A stretch of DNA of 64,000 nucleotides from Eubacteriales bacterium (GTDB taxonomy: Bacteria; Bacillota; Clostridia; Lachnospirales; Lachnospiraceae): positions 1 to 64,000 of the forward strand of contig JAUNCG010000003.1 in NCBI GenBank assembly GCA_030526715.1, written 5' to 3'. The notes beneath the pieces were generated by a model. That model had not been told where the DNA came from, did not search any database, and saw only the letters and a program-made list of their open reading frames with translations. Below are positions 56,595 to 64,000 of the stretch, piece by piece. The translations under genes were made by a program, and so were the position numbers. Positions within the stretch are counted from its first letter, which is position 1, and the number at the start of each line of letters is the position of its first letter.

Positions 56595-57066
56595 TTAAAC
56601 TATTGAAAGAAGCCGTTGTGCATTTTTATAGAAGATGTTTTCTTCCTCTGCTTTATCAAGCGCAAAGGATTTGAGCAGATTCACATAGAATACGAAGATA
56701 ACGTTTATCATGAAAATAGACACCTTGATAATCAGGGTGGATTTTTATTCCGAACAGACCGTGCGCTTTGATGTCATCCAGTATTTCCTCTACATTTTCG
56801 CAGTCAGGATGGATTGCGCCGGAGAAATACAGGCGGTCTTTTTTATTCAGCTGATAAGATATCCGGTTGATGGTCTCTACCTGTGTGGGGGAGGTGGCCA
56901 CCGGAAGCACGACGCTGATATCGATACCGCAAAGCTGCATGGATTCCTTCAGAGAATCTACGGTGCCGCTTCTGTGGGCGGATATTTTGCCGATGTCGGA
57001 GAGCGCAGCGATAGTTTTTTCGGCGATTTTATCAGGAAAAGTGTGTGTATGAAAATCAATAATCAT
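56595..57066 (-). pseudogene. Amidohydrolase-family gene with internal out-of-frame deletion
   Basis: The N-terminal part reads MIIDFHTHTFPDKIAEK with the metal-binding HxH, and continues to GLFGIKIHPDYQGVYFHDKRYLR. Reading in that frame then ends after 136 codons. The next frame directly gives FYVNLLKSFALDKAEEEN and NAQRLLSIV, a normal C-terminus of TIM-barrel amidohydrolases. The middle of the barrel (about 110 residues in full-length members) is missing at a junction near 56696-56705. No function is expected. Confidence 0.75.
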
Positions 57067-57134
57067 AGTAAAATACTTCCTTATGTTTGCTGTGGTTATT
57101 ATAGCATAAATAAATGAAATAATAAGGAGAAATT

Positions 57135-58769
57135 ATGACAATCGTAGATTTATTAGAAAAAAACAGCCGAGAGCATGGAGAGGAGATTGCTTTAGTGGAG
57201 ATCAATCCGGAGGCCGGCGATAATCGCAGATTTTCATGGCGGGATTATGATCTTGTACAGGCAACCAAAAGAGATTTTGAACGACGGGAGATCAGCTGGG
57301 CGGTGTTCAACGAAAAGGCCAATCGATTTGCTCATGCGCTGATGGATCTCGGTATCGGCAAGGGGGATAAGGTAGCGATCCTGCTGATGAACTGTCTGGA
57401 ATGGCTGCCGATTTATTTTGGCATTTTGAAGACGGGAGCCATGGCGGTTCCATTGAATTTTCGATATGCTGCCGATGAGATCAAGTATTGTATAGAGCTT
57501 GCAGAGGCAGATATGCTGGTTTTCGGACCGGAATTTATCGGCAGGGTAGAGCTTATCGCGGATGAGGTCAGTGAAAACCGGCTGCTCATTTTTGTCGGGG
57601 ACGGATGTCCTTCTTTTGCAGAGAATTATCATCATCTGACAGCAGATTGCTCCAGCACAAACCCTGAGGTCACCTTGACGGAGGATGATTATGCCGCAAT
57701 TTATTTTTCATCCGGCACCACGGGCTTTCCTAAGGCCATTCTGCACAAGCACAGAGCGCTGCTTCATGCCGCAAGGGTAGAGCAGAAGCATCACGGACAG
57801 ACGCATGAGGATGTATTCCTATGCATTCCTCCGCTGTATCATACAGGAGCGAAGATGCACTGGTTCGGTTCACTTATCAGCGGTTCCAGAGCGGTACTTT
57901 TAAAAGGAACTAAGCCGAAGGCGATTCTGGAGGCTGTATCGAATGAAAAATGTACGATTGTATGGTTGCTGGTTCCATGGGCACAGGATATTCTCAATGC
58001 TCTGGACAGCGGTGAATTGAAGATAGAGGATTATTCGCTGTCTCAGTGGAGGCTGATGCATATTGGAGCTCAGCCGGTGCCGAAGAGCCTGATCAAGCAT
58101 TGGATGAGGTATTTCCCGAATCATCAGTACGATACCAACTACGGATTATCAGAATCCATCGGTCCGGGTGCAGTACATCTCGGTGTGGAGAATATACATA
58201 AGGTCGGCGCTATCGGTGTTCCCGGTTACGGCTGGGAGGTAAGGATCGTGGATGAGAACGGCGTTGACGTGGAAGGCACGGAGGTAGGAGAGCTGATACT
58301 GAAGGGCGACGGCGTGATGATCTGCTATTATAACGATGAGCAGGCGACGGCGAACACGCTGAAGGATGGCTGGCTGTATACGGGAGACATGGCTATGAGA
58401 GATGAGGATGGCTTTATCTTTCTGGTAGACAGAAAGAAAGATGTCATTATCACAGGCGGTGAAAATCTCTATCCTGTACAGATCGAAGATTTTATGCGCA
58501 CGAATGACAAGATCAGCGACGTTGCCGTGATCGGTCTTGCAGATGAGCGGCTCGGTGAGATCGCGGCGGCGATCATCCAGATTAAGGATGGTATGTCTGC
58601 GACAGAGGAGGAGATCAATACGTTCTGTAAGGCACTTCCGAGATATAAGCGTCCCAGAAGGACCATCTTTGCGGATGTCCCGAGAAATCCTACGGGTAAG
58701 ATCGAGAAGCCGCTCCTTCGCAAACGATACGGTGCGGATCATCTGGTAAACGCACAGAATAACAGCTAA
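57135..58769 (+). CDS. AMP-binding acyl-CoA synthetase
   Basis: Forms (or, in reverse, uses) an acyl-CoA through an acyl-adenylate, 544 residues. The motifs are YFSSGTTGFPKAI (phosphate loop), YGLSES, GWLYTGD and the catalytic Lys in NPTGKIEK. An insertion near residues 33-52 (SWRDYDLVQATKRDFERRE) precedes the usual N-terminal FNEKANRFAHALMDLG. First gene of an operon with a sodium symporter, iorAB and a phenylacetate-CoA ligase, so an aryl or branched acid substrate is likely. AAGGAG lies before the ATG. Confidence 0.87.
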   Translation: MTIVDLLEKNSREHGEEIALVEINPEAGDNRRFSWRDYDLVQATKRDFERREISWAVFNEKANRFAHALMDLGIGKGDKVAILLMNCLEWLPIYFGILKTGAMAVPLNFRYAADEIKYCIELAEADMLVFGPEFIGRVELIADEVSENRLLIFVGDGCPSFAENYHHLTADCSSTNPEVTLTEDDYAAIYFSSGTTGFPKAILHKHRALLHAARVEQKHHGQTHEDVFLCIPPLYHTGAKMHWFGSLISGSRAVLLKGTKPKAILEAVSNEKCTIVWLLVPWAQDILNALDSGELKIEDYSLSQWRLMHIGAQPVPKSLIKHWMRYFPNHQYDTNYGLSESIGPGAVHLGVENIHKVGAIGVPGYGWEVRIVDENGVDVEGTEVGELILKGDGVMICYYNDEQATANTLKDGWLYTGDMAMRDEDGFIFLVDRKKDVIITGGENLYPVQIEDFMRTNDKISDVAVIGLADERLGEIAAAIIQIKDGMSATEEEINTFCKALPRYKRPRRTIFADVPRNPTGKIEKPLLRKRYGADHLVNAQNNS

Positions 58770-58794
58770 AAATCATACAGGAGGGCTACGAGAA

Positions 58795-60372
58795 ATGAAT
58801 GCACAGACAACAACGATGGTTTTGACAGGCTGTCTGATCATATGCTTTTTTGCGCTGATGGTCGGCATCGGCTTAAATTCAAGAAAACACGCGAGAGATA
58901 TTAACGGGTTCGTGCTCGGTTCGCGAAGTGTCGGCCCATGGCTCAGTGCGTTTGCGTTTGGTACCAGCTATTTTTCGGCGGTAATTTTTGTAGGCTATGC
59001 GGGACAGTTTGGATGGAATTTTGGTCTGGCTTCTACATGGATCGGTCTCGGAAACGCATTTATCGGTTCGCTTCTGGCATGGTCTATCCTTGGCAGAAGA
59101 ACCAGAATCATGACACAGCATCTTGCCTCCAAGACCATGCCGGACTTCTTCGGCGCGCGTTTTGAAAGCAGAGGCCTGCGCGTTGCGGCATCTGCCATTA
59201 CCTTTGTGTTTTTGATTCCGTATACGGCATCGCTTTATAACGGACTGTCAAGATTATTTTCCATGGCGTTTCCGGCCATTCCCTACTGGGTATGCGTTAT
59301 CGTTATGGCTGTACTTACCGGTGTCTATGTACTGTTTGGCGGCTATATGGCAACTGCGATAAACGATTTTATTCAGGGTATCATTATGCTGTTTGGTATT
59401 GTAGCGGTTATTGCAAGCGTGCTTGCGGATAACGGCGGACTCATGGAGGCGACAAAGACGCTCGCGCAGACTACCGGTGACGCGGGCTGGCAGGGGGCGT
59501 ATACAGCCTTCCTTGGACCGGATCCGGTATTCCTGTTATTTGTAGTAGTTCTTACCTCTCTGGGTACATGGGGACTTCCCCAGATGGTTGGCAAATTCTA
59601 TGCTATCAAAAATGAGGATTCCATCAAAAAGGGTACCTTGATCTCTACATTTTTTGCCATTATCGTGGCAGGCGGATGTTATTTCCTTGGCGGCTTCGGA
59701 AGATTGTATGATATTGATGTCAAGGCTACCGGCTTCGATGCGATCATTCCGACGATGCTCTCGACGCTTTCTCCGGTGATTATCGCGGTGGTGATCGTAC
59801 TGGTATTGAGCGCTTCCATGAGTACACTGTCCTCACTGGTTCTCACAAGCGGTTCTACTATTACACTGGACTTCATTGTTCCGTTGAACAAGAAGAAGAT
59901 GTCCGAGATGAGAAAAATGACGATCATGAGAGTGTTTATTGTAGTTTTTATTTCGGTATCTGCTATAATAGCTATTAAGCAGGCAACGAACAAGAGCTTG
60001 TTCATTGCTCAGATGATGGGCGTTTCATGGGGAGCGCTTGCAGGCGCGTTCCTTGCGCCGTTCTTGTACGGTCTATATTCCAAAAAAACGAGCAGATGTG
60101 CGGTAGTCGTATCCTTCCTCTTTGGCATCGGACTGGAGATCATTCAGCTCTGCATTTCGCTTGGGCTGCTTGATGTCAGCGATTCTGCATTATTTAGCTT
60201 TGTATTCAGGAATTCACTGTACTCAGGTGTATTTGCAATGGTCGGCGGACTGGTGATCGTACCTGTGATCAGCTTGCTTACGCAAAAGTCCTGTCCGGCA
60301 GATGTTGAACGGATGTTCAGCTGTTACAATGATACGAAGACTGTGGAAATTACAGACAGTCTGGGTGAATAG
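58795..60372 (+). CDS. Sodium:solute symporter (SSS family)
   Basis: This 525-residue membrane transporter has about 13 helices. A typical SSS start is GSRSVGPWLSAFAFGTSYFSAVIFVG, and GGYMATAINDFIQGIIMLFG is a conserved stretch further on. It couples Na+ entry to uptake of an organic substrate, which would fit the predicted sodium-type ATPase. It lies 25 nt after the acyl-CoA synthetase and 21 nt before iorA, so the substrate may be an aromatic or keto acid handled by these enzymes. Confidence 0.88.
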   Translation: MNAQTTTMVLTGCLIICFFALMVGIGLNSRKHARDINGFVLGSRSVGPWLSAFAFGTSYFSAVIFVGYAGQFGWNFGLASTWIGLGNAFIGSLLAWSILGRRTRIMTQHLASKTMPDFFGARFESRGLRVAASAITFVFLIPYTASLYNGLSRLFSMAFPAIPYWVCVIVMAVLTGVYVLFGGYMATAINDFIQGIIMLFGIVAVIASVLADNGGLMEATKTLAQTTGDAGWQGAYTAFLGPDPVFLLFVVVLTSLGTWGLPQMVGKFYAIKNEDSIKKGTLISTFFAIIVAGGCYFLGGFGRLYDIDVKATGFDAIIPTMLSTLSPVIIAVVIVLVLSASMSTLSSLVLTSGSTITLDFIVPLNKKKMSEMRKMTIMRVFIVVFISVSAIIAIKQATNKSLFIAQMMGVSWGALAGAFLAPFLYGLYSKKTSRCAVVVSFLFGIGLEIIQLCISLGLLDVSDSALFSFVFRNSLYSGVFAMVGGLVIVPVISLLTQKSCPADVERMFSCYNDTKTVEITDSLGE

Positions 60373-60393
60373 GCATGTAAAAGGAGTGATAAA

Positions 60394-62130
60394 ATGAGAA
60401 AATTGATGTTAGGCAACGAAGCCGTTGCCAGAGGGTTGTATGAAGCAGGGGTAAAGGTGGTTTCCAGCTATCCGGGTACACCGTCCACGGAGATTACGGA
60501 ATACGCGGCCAAATATGATGAGATTTACTGTGAATGGGCGCCAAACGAGAAGGTTGCCACAGAGGTTGCGTTCGGTGCATCCCTGCGTGGAGTACGTACA
60601 GCCTGTGCCATGAAGCACGTTGGTTTGAATGTAGCGGCAGACCCGCTATTTACGCTTTCCTATACCGGAGTCAATGGAGGCTTTGTTCTTTTTGTGGCGG
60701 ATGATCCTGCAATGCATTCTTCTCAGAATGAGCAGGATTCCAGACACTATGCGATCGCAGCCAAGGTTCCCATGCTGGAGCCGGCAGATTCCACAGAGGC
60801 GAAGGAGTTCGTCAAGCAAGCATATGAGATCAGTGAAGAGTATGATACGCCGGTGATCGTTCGCATGTGTACCCGCATCGCGCACAGTCAGAGCAGCGTC
60901 GAGCTGTGTGAGAGAAAGGATCTTCCGCTTCCCGCTTATGAGAAAAATCCGAGAAAATACATCATGGCGCCGGCGAATGCCATTGCCCGTCATCCGTTTG
61001 TAGAGGAGAGAACCCAAAAGCTTGCAAAGCTGGGTGAGACGAGCTCCCTGAACAGAGTGGAAATGGGCGGAACGGAAAAGGGTATCATCTGTTCCGGTAC
61101 CTGCTATCAGTATGTAAAAGAAGTATTTGGTGATAGCGTCAGTGTGTTAAAGCTTGGCATGGTGAATCCGCTGCCGACTGATCTTATAAAAGACTTTGCA
61201 GCGAAGGTAGATACCCTCTATGTGATCGAGGAGTTGGATGGCATCATCGAGTCTCATCTGCATTCGATCGGTGTGAAGTGTATCGGTAAGGAGATGTTCC
61301 CGCCGATCGGAGAGTTCTCTCAGGCGAGTATCAGGGCTGCCTTCGGTATGCCGAAGCCGGACAGTGAGACCGCGGACAGTGAGATTCCGGTGCGTCCTCC
61401 GGTAATGTGTCCGGGATGTCCGCACAGAGGTCTGTTCTATATGTTGGCTAAGCATAAGATCACAGTGCTCGGAGATATCGGATGCTATACCCTCGGTAGT
61501 GCCGCGCCGCTGTTTGCACTGGATTCCACACTTTGTATGGGCGCGTCCATTTCCGGTATCCATGGCTTTAATAAGGCCGGCGGAGCTGAATCAGAGAAAA
61601 AGACCGCCTGCGTGATCGGGGATTCTACCTTTATGCACAGTGGCATGACCGGTCTGGTCAATATCGCTTATAATGCGTCCAACTCTACGGTGATTATTCT
61701 GGATAACTCCATTACAGGTATGACAGGACATCAGCAGAATCCGACTACCGGTTACAATATCAAAGGAGATCCGGCAGCTAAGGTCGATCTTGAGGCGCTT
61801 TGTCATGCGCTTGGTATCGAGAGAGTCAGAGTGGTGGATCCATATGATCTGAAAGAGTGTGAGGAGGCGATTCTGGAAGAAATCGCGGTGGAGGCTCCCA
61901 GCGTGATCATTTCCCGCCGTCCGTGTGCGCTTCTGAAATATGTGAAGGCGAAACCTCCGGTTACGGTAGATGAGGATAAGTGTGTTGGCTGTAAAATGTG
62001 TATGAAGATTGGATGTCCTGCGATCAGTATGAAAAATGGCAAGGCACATGTGGATCCGACGCTGTGCGTAGGCTGTGATGTATGTACACAGCTTTGCAGA
62101 CCGAATGCCATGCAGAAGGGAGAGAGATAA
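60394..62130 (+). CDS. iorA: Indolepyruvate:ferredoxin oxidoreductase subunit alpha
   Basis: TPP-dependent enzyme that turns aryl pyruvates (indole-, phenyl-, hydroxyphenyl-pyruvate) into arylacetyl-CoA, CO2 and reduced ferredoxin. It is 578 residues. The N-terminal pyrimidine-binding part has YPGTPSTEITEYA, the TPP domain has GDIGCYTLGS and GDSTFMHSG, and the C-terminus carries two 4Fe-4S motifs (CVGCKMCMKIGCP and CVGCDVCTQLC). Partner iorB starts one base after its stop. Confidence 0.94.
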   Translation: MRKLMLGNEAVARGLYEAGVKVVSSYPGTPSTEITEYAAKYDEIYCEWAPNEKVATEVAFGASLRGVRTACAMKHVGLNVAADPLFTLSYTGVNGGFVLFVADDPAMHSSQNEQDSRHYAIAAKVPMLEPADSTEAKEFVKQAYEISEEYDTPVIVRMCTRIAHSQSSVELCERKDLPLPAYEKNPRKYIMAPANAIARHPFVEERTQKLAKLGETSSLNRVEMGGTEKGIICSGTCYQYVKEVFGDSVSVLKLGMVNPLPTDLIKDFAAKVDTLYVIEELDGIIESHLHSIGVKCIGKEMFPPIGEFSQASIRAAFGMPKPDSETADSEIPVRPPVMCPGCPHRGLFYMLAKHKITVLGDIGCYTLGSAAPLFALDSTLCMGASISGIHGFNKAGGAESEKKTACVIGDSTFMHSGMTGLVNIAYNASNSTVIILDNSITGMTGHQQNPTTGYNIKGDPAAKVDLEALCHALGIERVRVVDPYDLKECEEAILEEIAVEAPSVIISRRPCALLKYVKAKPPVTVDEDKCVGCKMCMKIGCPAISMKNGKAHVDPTLCVGCDVCTQLCRPNAMQKGER

Positions 62131-62131
62131 T

Positions 62132-62704
62132 ATGCAAACAAAGAATATCATGATCGTTGGTGTCGGCGGACAGGGGAGTCTGCTGGCAAGTAAGCTCCTC
62201 GGCGCACTTCTTACGGAAGAAGGCTATGATGTAAAGGTAAGCGAGGTACATGGCATGAGCCAGAGAGGTGGTTCTGTCGTTACTTATGTCAGATATGGCG
62301 ATAAGGTGTATTCCCCTGTGATCAGTGCCGGTGAGGCAGATTATATTATTTCCTTTGAAAAACTGGAGGCAGCCCGTCATGCAGCGTGTCTGAAGGAAGG
62401 CGGTAAGATCATTGTGAATTCACAGCAGATCGATCCCATGCCGGTGATCACGGGAGCTTTTGAGTATCCGGTGAATGTGCTCGATGAGCTGAAGGCCAAG
62501 GGCGTTTTTGTGGACGACATTGACGCGCTGGATATGGCAAGGCAGGCAGGCAACGCCAAGAGTGTGAATATTGTTTTGATGGGAAGACTGGCAAAGTATT
62601 TTGACATTGAAAAGGAAAAGTGGATCGAAACGATCAGAAAAAATGTGAAACCTCAGTTTATTGATATTAATTTAAAGGCATTTGACCTTGGATATAATTC
62701 ATAA
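62132..62704 (+). CDS. iorB: Indolepyruvate:ferredoxin oxidoreductase subunit beta
   Basis: The gamma-type pyruvate oxidoreductase domain partner of IorA, 190 residues. VGVGGQGSLLASKLLG and SEVHGMSQRGGSVVTYVR are family hallmarks. ATG 62132 follows GGGAGAG; upstream in-frame starts lie within iorA. CoA binding and subunit contact are its usual tasks. Confidence 0.93.
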   Translation: MQTKNIMIVGVGGQGSLLASKLLGALLTEEGYDVKVSEVHGMSQRGGSVVTYVRYGDKVYSPVISAGEADYIISFEKLEAARHAACLKEGGKIIVNSQQIDPMPVITGAFEYPVNVLDELKAKGVFVDDIDALDMARQAGNAKSVNIVLMGRLAKYFDIEKEKWIETIRKNVKPQFIDINLKAFDLGYNS

Positions 62705-62727
62705 TTAATTTACCACAGGAGGACGAT

Positions 62728-64000
62728 ATGGAGAATTATTTCCAAAAAGAGATAGAAACGGCATCAAGAGAGGAAATACTTGCGCTTCAGAATGAGAAAA
62801 TCAAAAAGCAGGTAAAGCATGTTTACGAGAATGTGGAATACTACCGTAAGCTCATGGATGAAAAAGGAGTGAAGCCTGAGGATATCCAGAGTGTTGAGGA
62901 TATCAAAAAGCTTCCGTTTTTGACAAAGGCAGATTTAAGAGAGGCATATCCCTATGGATTGCTGGGAACGCCTCTGAACGATTGTGTACGTATTCACTCG
63001 ACATCAGGAACTACAGGCAAAAGAGTCGTTGCGTTTTATACCCAGCATGACGTAGATCTGTGGGAGGAGTGCTGCGCAAGAGCCATTATGGCAGCTAGCG
63101 GCACCAGTGAGGATGTGGTTCAGGTAGCTTATGGATACGGACTCTTCACGGGCGGTGCGGGTCTGCACGGCGGTTCTCATAAGGTAGGAAGCCTGACGCT
63201 TCCTATGTCCTCCGGAAATACGGACAGGCAGATCCAATTTATGATGGATCTGAATGCGACGATTCTCTGCTGTACCCCATCCTATGCGGCGTATATCGGA
63301 GAGACGCTTGCGGAGCAGGGCTATCAGCCTAAGGACAATAAGCTCAAGGCCGGTATTTTCGGTGCGGAGCCGTGGACAGAGGAGATGCGCCAGAGCATTG
63401 AGAAGAGTCTGGGTATCAAGGCTTACGACATTTACGGACTGACAGAGACCAGCGGTCCGGGAGTGGCTTTCGAATGCAGTGAACAGTCCGGTATGCATAT
63501 CAATGAGGATCATTTTTATGCGGAAATCATTGATCCGGATACGGGAGAGGTGCTTCCGGAGGGCTCCAAGGGTGAGCTTGTATTTACGGCGCTGGACAAA
63601 GAGGCCTTTCCGCTGCTGAGATACAGAACTCGTGATATTTGTGTACTTACCAGAGAAAAATGCTCCTGTGGCAGAACCTTTGTCAAGATGTGTAAGCCAA
63701 TGGGAAGAAGTGATGATATGCTTATCATTCGCGGTGTAAATGTATTCCCGAGCCAGATAGAGACCGTACTTCTCAATGAGGGATATTCACCGAATTATCA
63801 GATCGAGATCGATCGAAAGAACAATACAGATACGCTTGACGTGATGGTCGAGCTGACACAGGAGCAGTTCTCCGATAAGGTGGCAGATACCCAGAGAAGA
63901 GAGCGTGAGCTGGAAGGAGCTATGCGTACCATGCTCGGCATCGGAGCTAAGATTCATCTGGTTCCGCCTAAGAGTGTAGTTCGCAGTGAGGGTAAAGCAG
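62728..64000 (+). CDS. paaK: Phenylacetate-CoA ligase (partial, runs off the window)
   Basis: AMP-forming ligase that makes phenylacetyl-CoA (or another arylacetyl-CoA). The first 424 codons are present. The motifs are HSTSGTTGKRVVAFY (phosphate loop), YDIYGLTETSGPG, LRYRTRD and MGRSDDMLIIRGVNVFPSQIE; KCSCGRT fits a PaaK zinc-like site. AGGAGG lies before the ATG. Last of five co-directional genes with iorAB. With IorAB making arylacetyl-CoA, this enzyme could run either way to link it to free arylacetate. Confidence 0.93.
   Translation, partial: MENYFQKEIETASREEILALQNEKIKKQVKHVYENVEYYRKLMDEKGVKPEDIQSVEDIKKLPFLTKADLREAYPYGLLGTPLNDCVRIHSTSGTTGKRVVAFYTQHDVDLWEECCARAIMAASGTSEDVVQVAYGYGLFTGGAGLHGGSHKVGSLTLPMSSGNTDRQIQFMMDLNATILCCTPSYAAYIGETLAEQGYQPKDNKLKAGIFGAEPWTEEMRQSIEKSLGIKAYDIYGLTETSGPGVAFECSEQSGMHINEDHFYAEIIDPDTGEVLPEGSKGELVFTALDKEAFPLLRYRTRDICVLTREKCSCGRTFVKMCKPMGRSDDMLIIRGVNVFPSQIETVLLNEGYSPNYQIEIDRKNNTDTLDVMVELTQEQFSDKVADTQRRERELEGAMRTMLGIGAKIHLVPPKSVVRSEGKA

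Overview
The window looks like a chromosome segment of a Gram-positive, spore-forming gut or rumen Clostridium relative, most likely Lachnospiraceae. The evidence is AGGAGG-type ribosome binding sites, sigma-A promoters (TTGACA-N17-TATAAT type), GC a little below 50%, type III glutamine synthetase, a GH94 phosphorylase, a CwlD-like amidase and a SleL-like GH18 protein (both spore/cortex families), MecA, and an F-type ATPase with a predicted sodium-type c subunit. I found no tRNA, rRNA or CRISPR array.

Layout. 1-0.05 kb: right end of an IS200/IS605 element. 0.2-3.2 kb: a small unknown protein, a MoxR AAA+ ATPase and a VWA protein. 3.3-8.9 kb: NlpC/P60 wall hydrolase, glnN, a DUF1858 protein, mecA (minus strand), a small unknown. 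9-15 kb: GH18 protein, cwlD, then the ywl-type cluster tsaC / phosphatase-like / rpiB / upp / dCMP deaminase. 15-19.2 kb: GH94 phosphorylase plus DUF402 protein, divergent from a LacI regulator with visible operators. 19.4-26.5 kb: proS, a five-gene Liv branched-chain amino acid ABC transporter, a cytidylate-kinase-like protein. 26.6-29.8 kb: nucleoside salvage (deoB, cdd, pdp).

29.8-42.8 kb is the most unusual part. It is a divergent two-armed sugar locus around a DeoR regulator. The plus arm has a ribose-type ABC transporter, deoC, dhaK, dhaL and a PfkB kinase. The minus arm has two DhaK-like proteins, a DhaL, a class II aldolase and a ribokinase-like protein. Each arm therefore carries an aldolase, a PfkB sugar kinase and a DhaK/DhaL set. 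Both minus-arm DhaK proteins lack the substrate-binding and catalytic histidines that the plus-arm DhaK keeps.

43.6-51 kb: complete atp operon (atpZ-like, I, B, E, F, H, A, G, D, C). 51-53.2 kb: a LytTR response regulator with a sensor-kinase-like membrane protein that has lost its phospho-acceptor and ATP-binding motifs. 53.4-54 kb: queT behind a candidate preQ1 riboswitch. 54.2-56.1 kb: GNAT acetyltransferase and glycerate kinase. 56.1-57.1 kb: a graveyard of three gene remnants (signal-peptide protein, GGDEF C-terminus, amidohydrolase with an internal deletion). 57.1-64 kb: an operon with an acyl-CoA synthetase, a sodium:solute symporter, iorA, iorB and a phenylacetate-CoA ligase (cut by the window end), pointing to aryl-pyruvate/aryl-acetate metabolism.

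Functions are read from motifs and family knowledge only; no database search was run.
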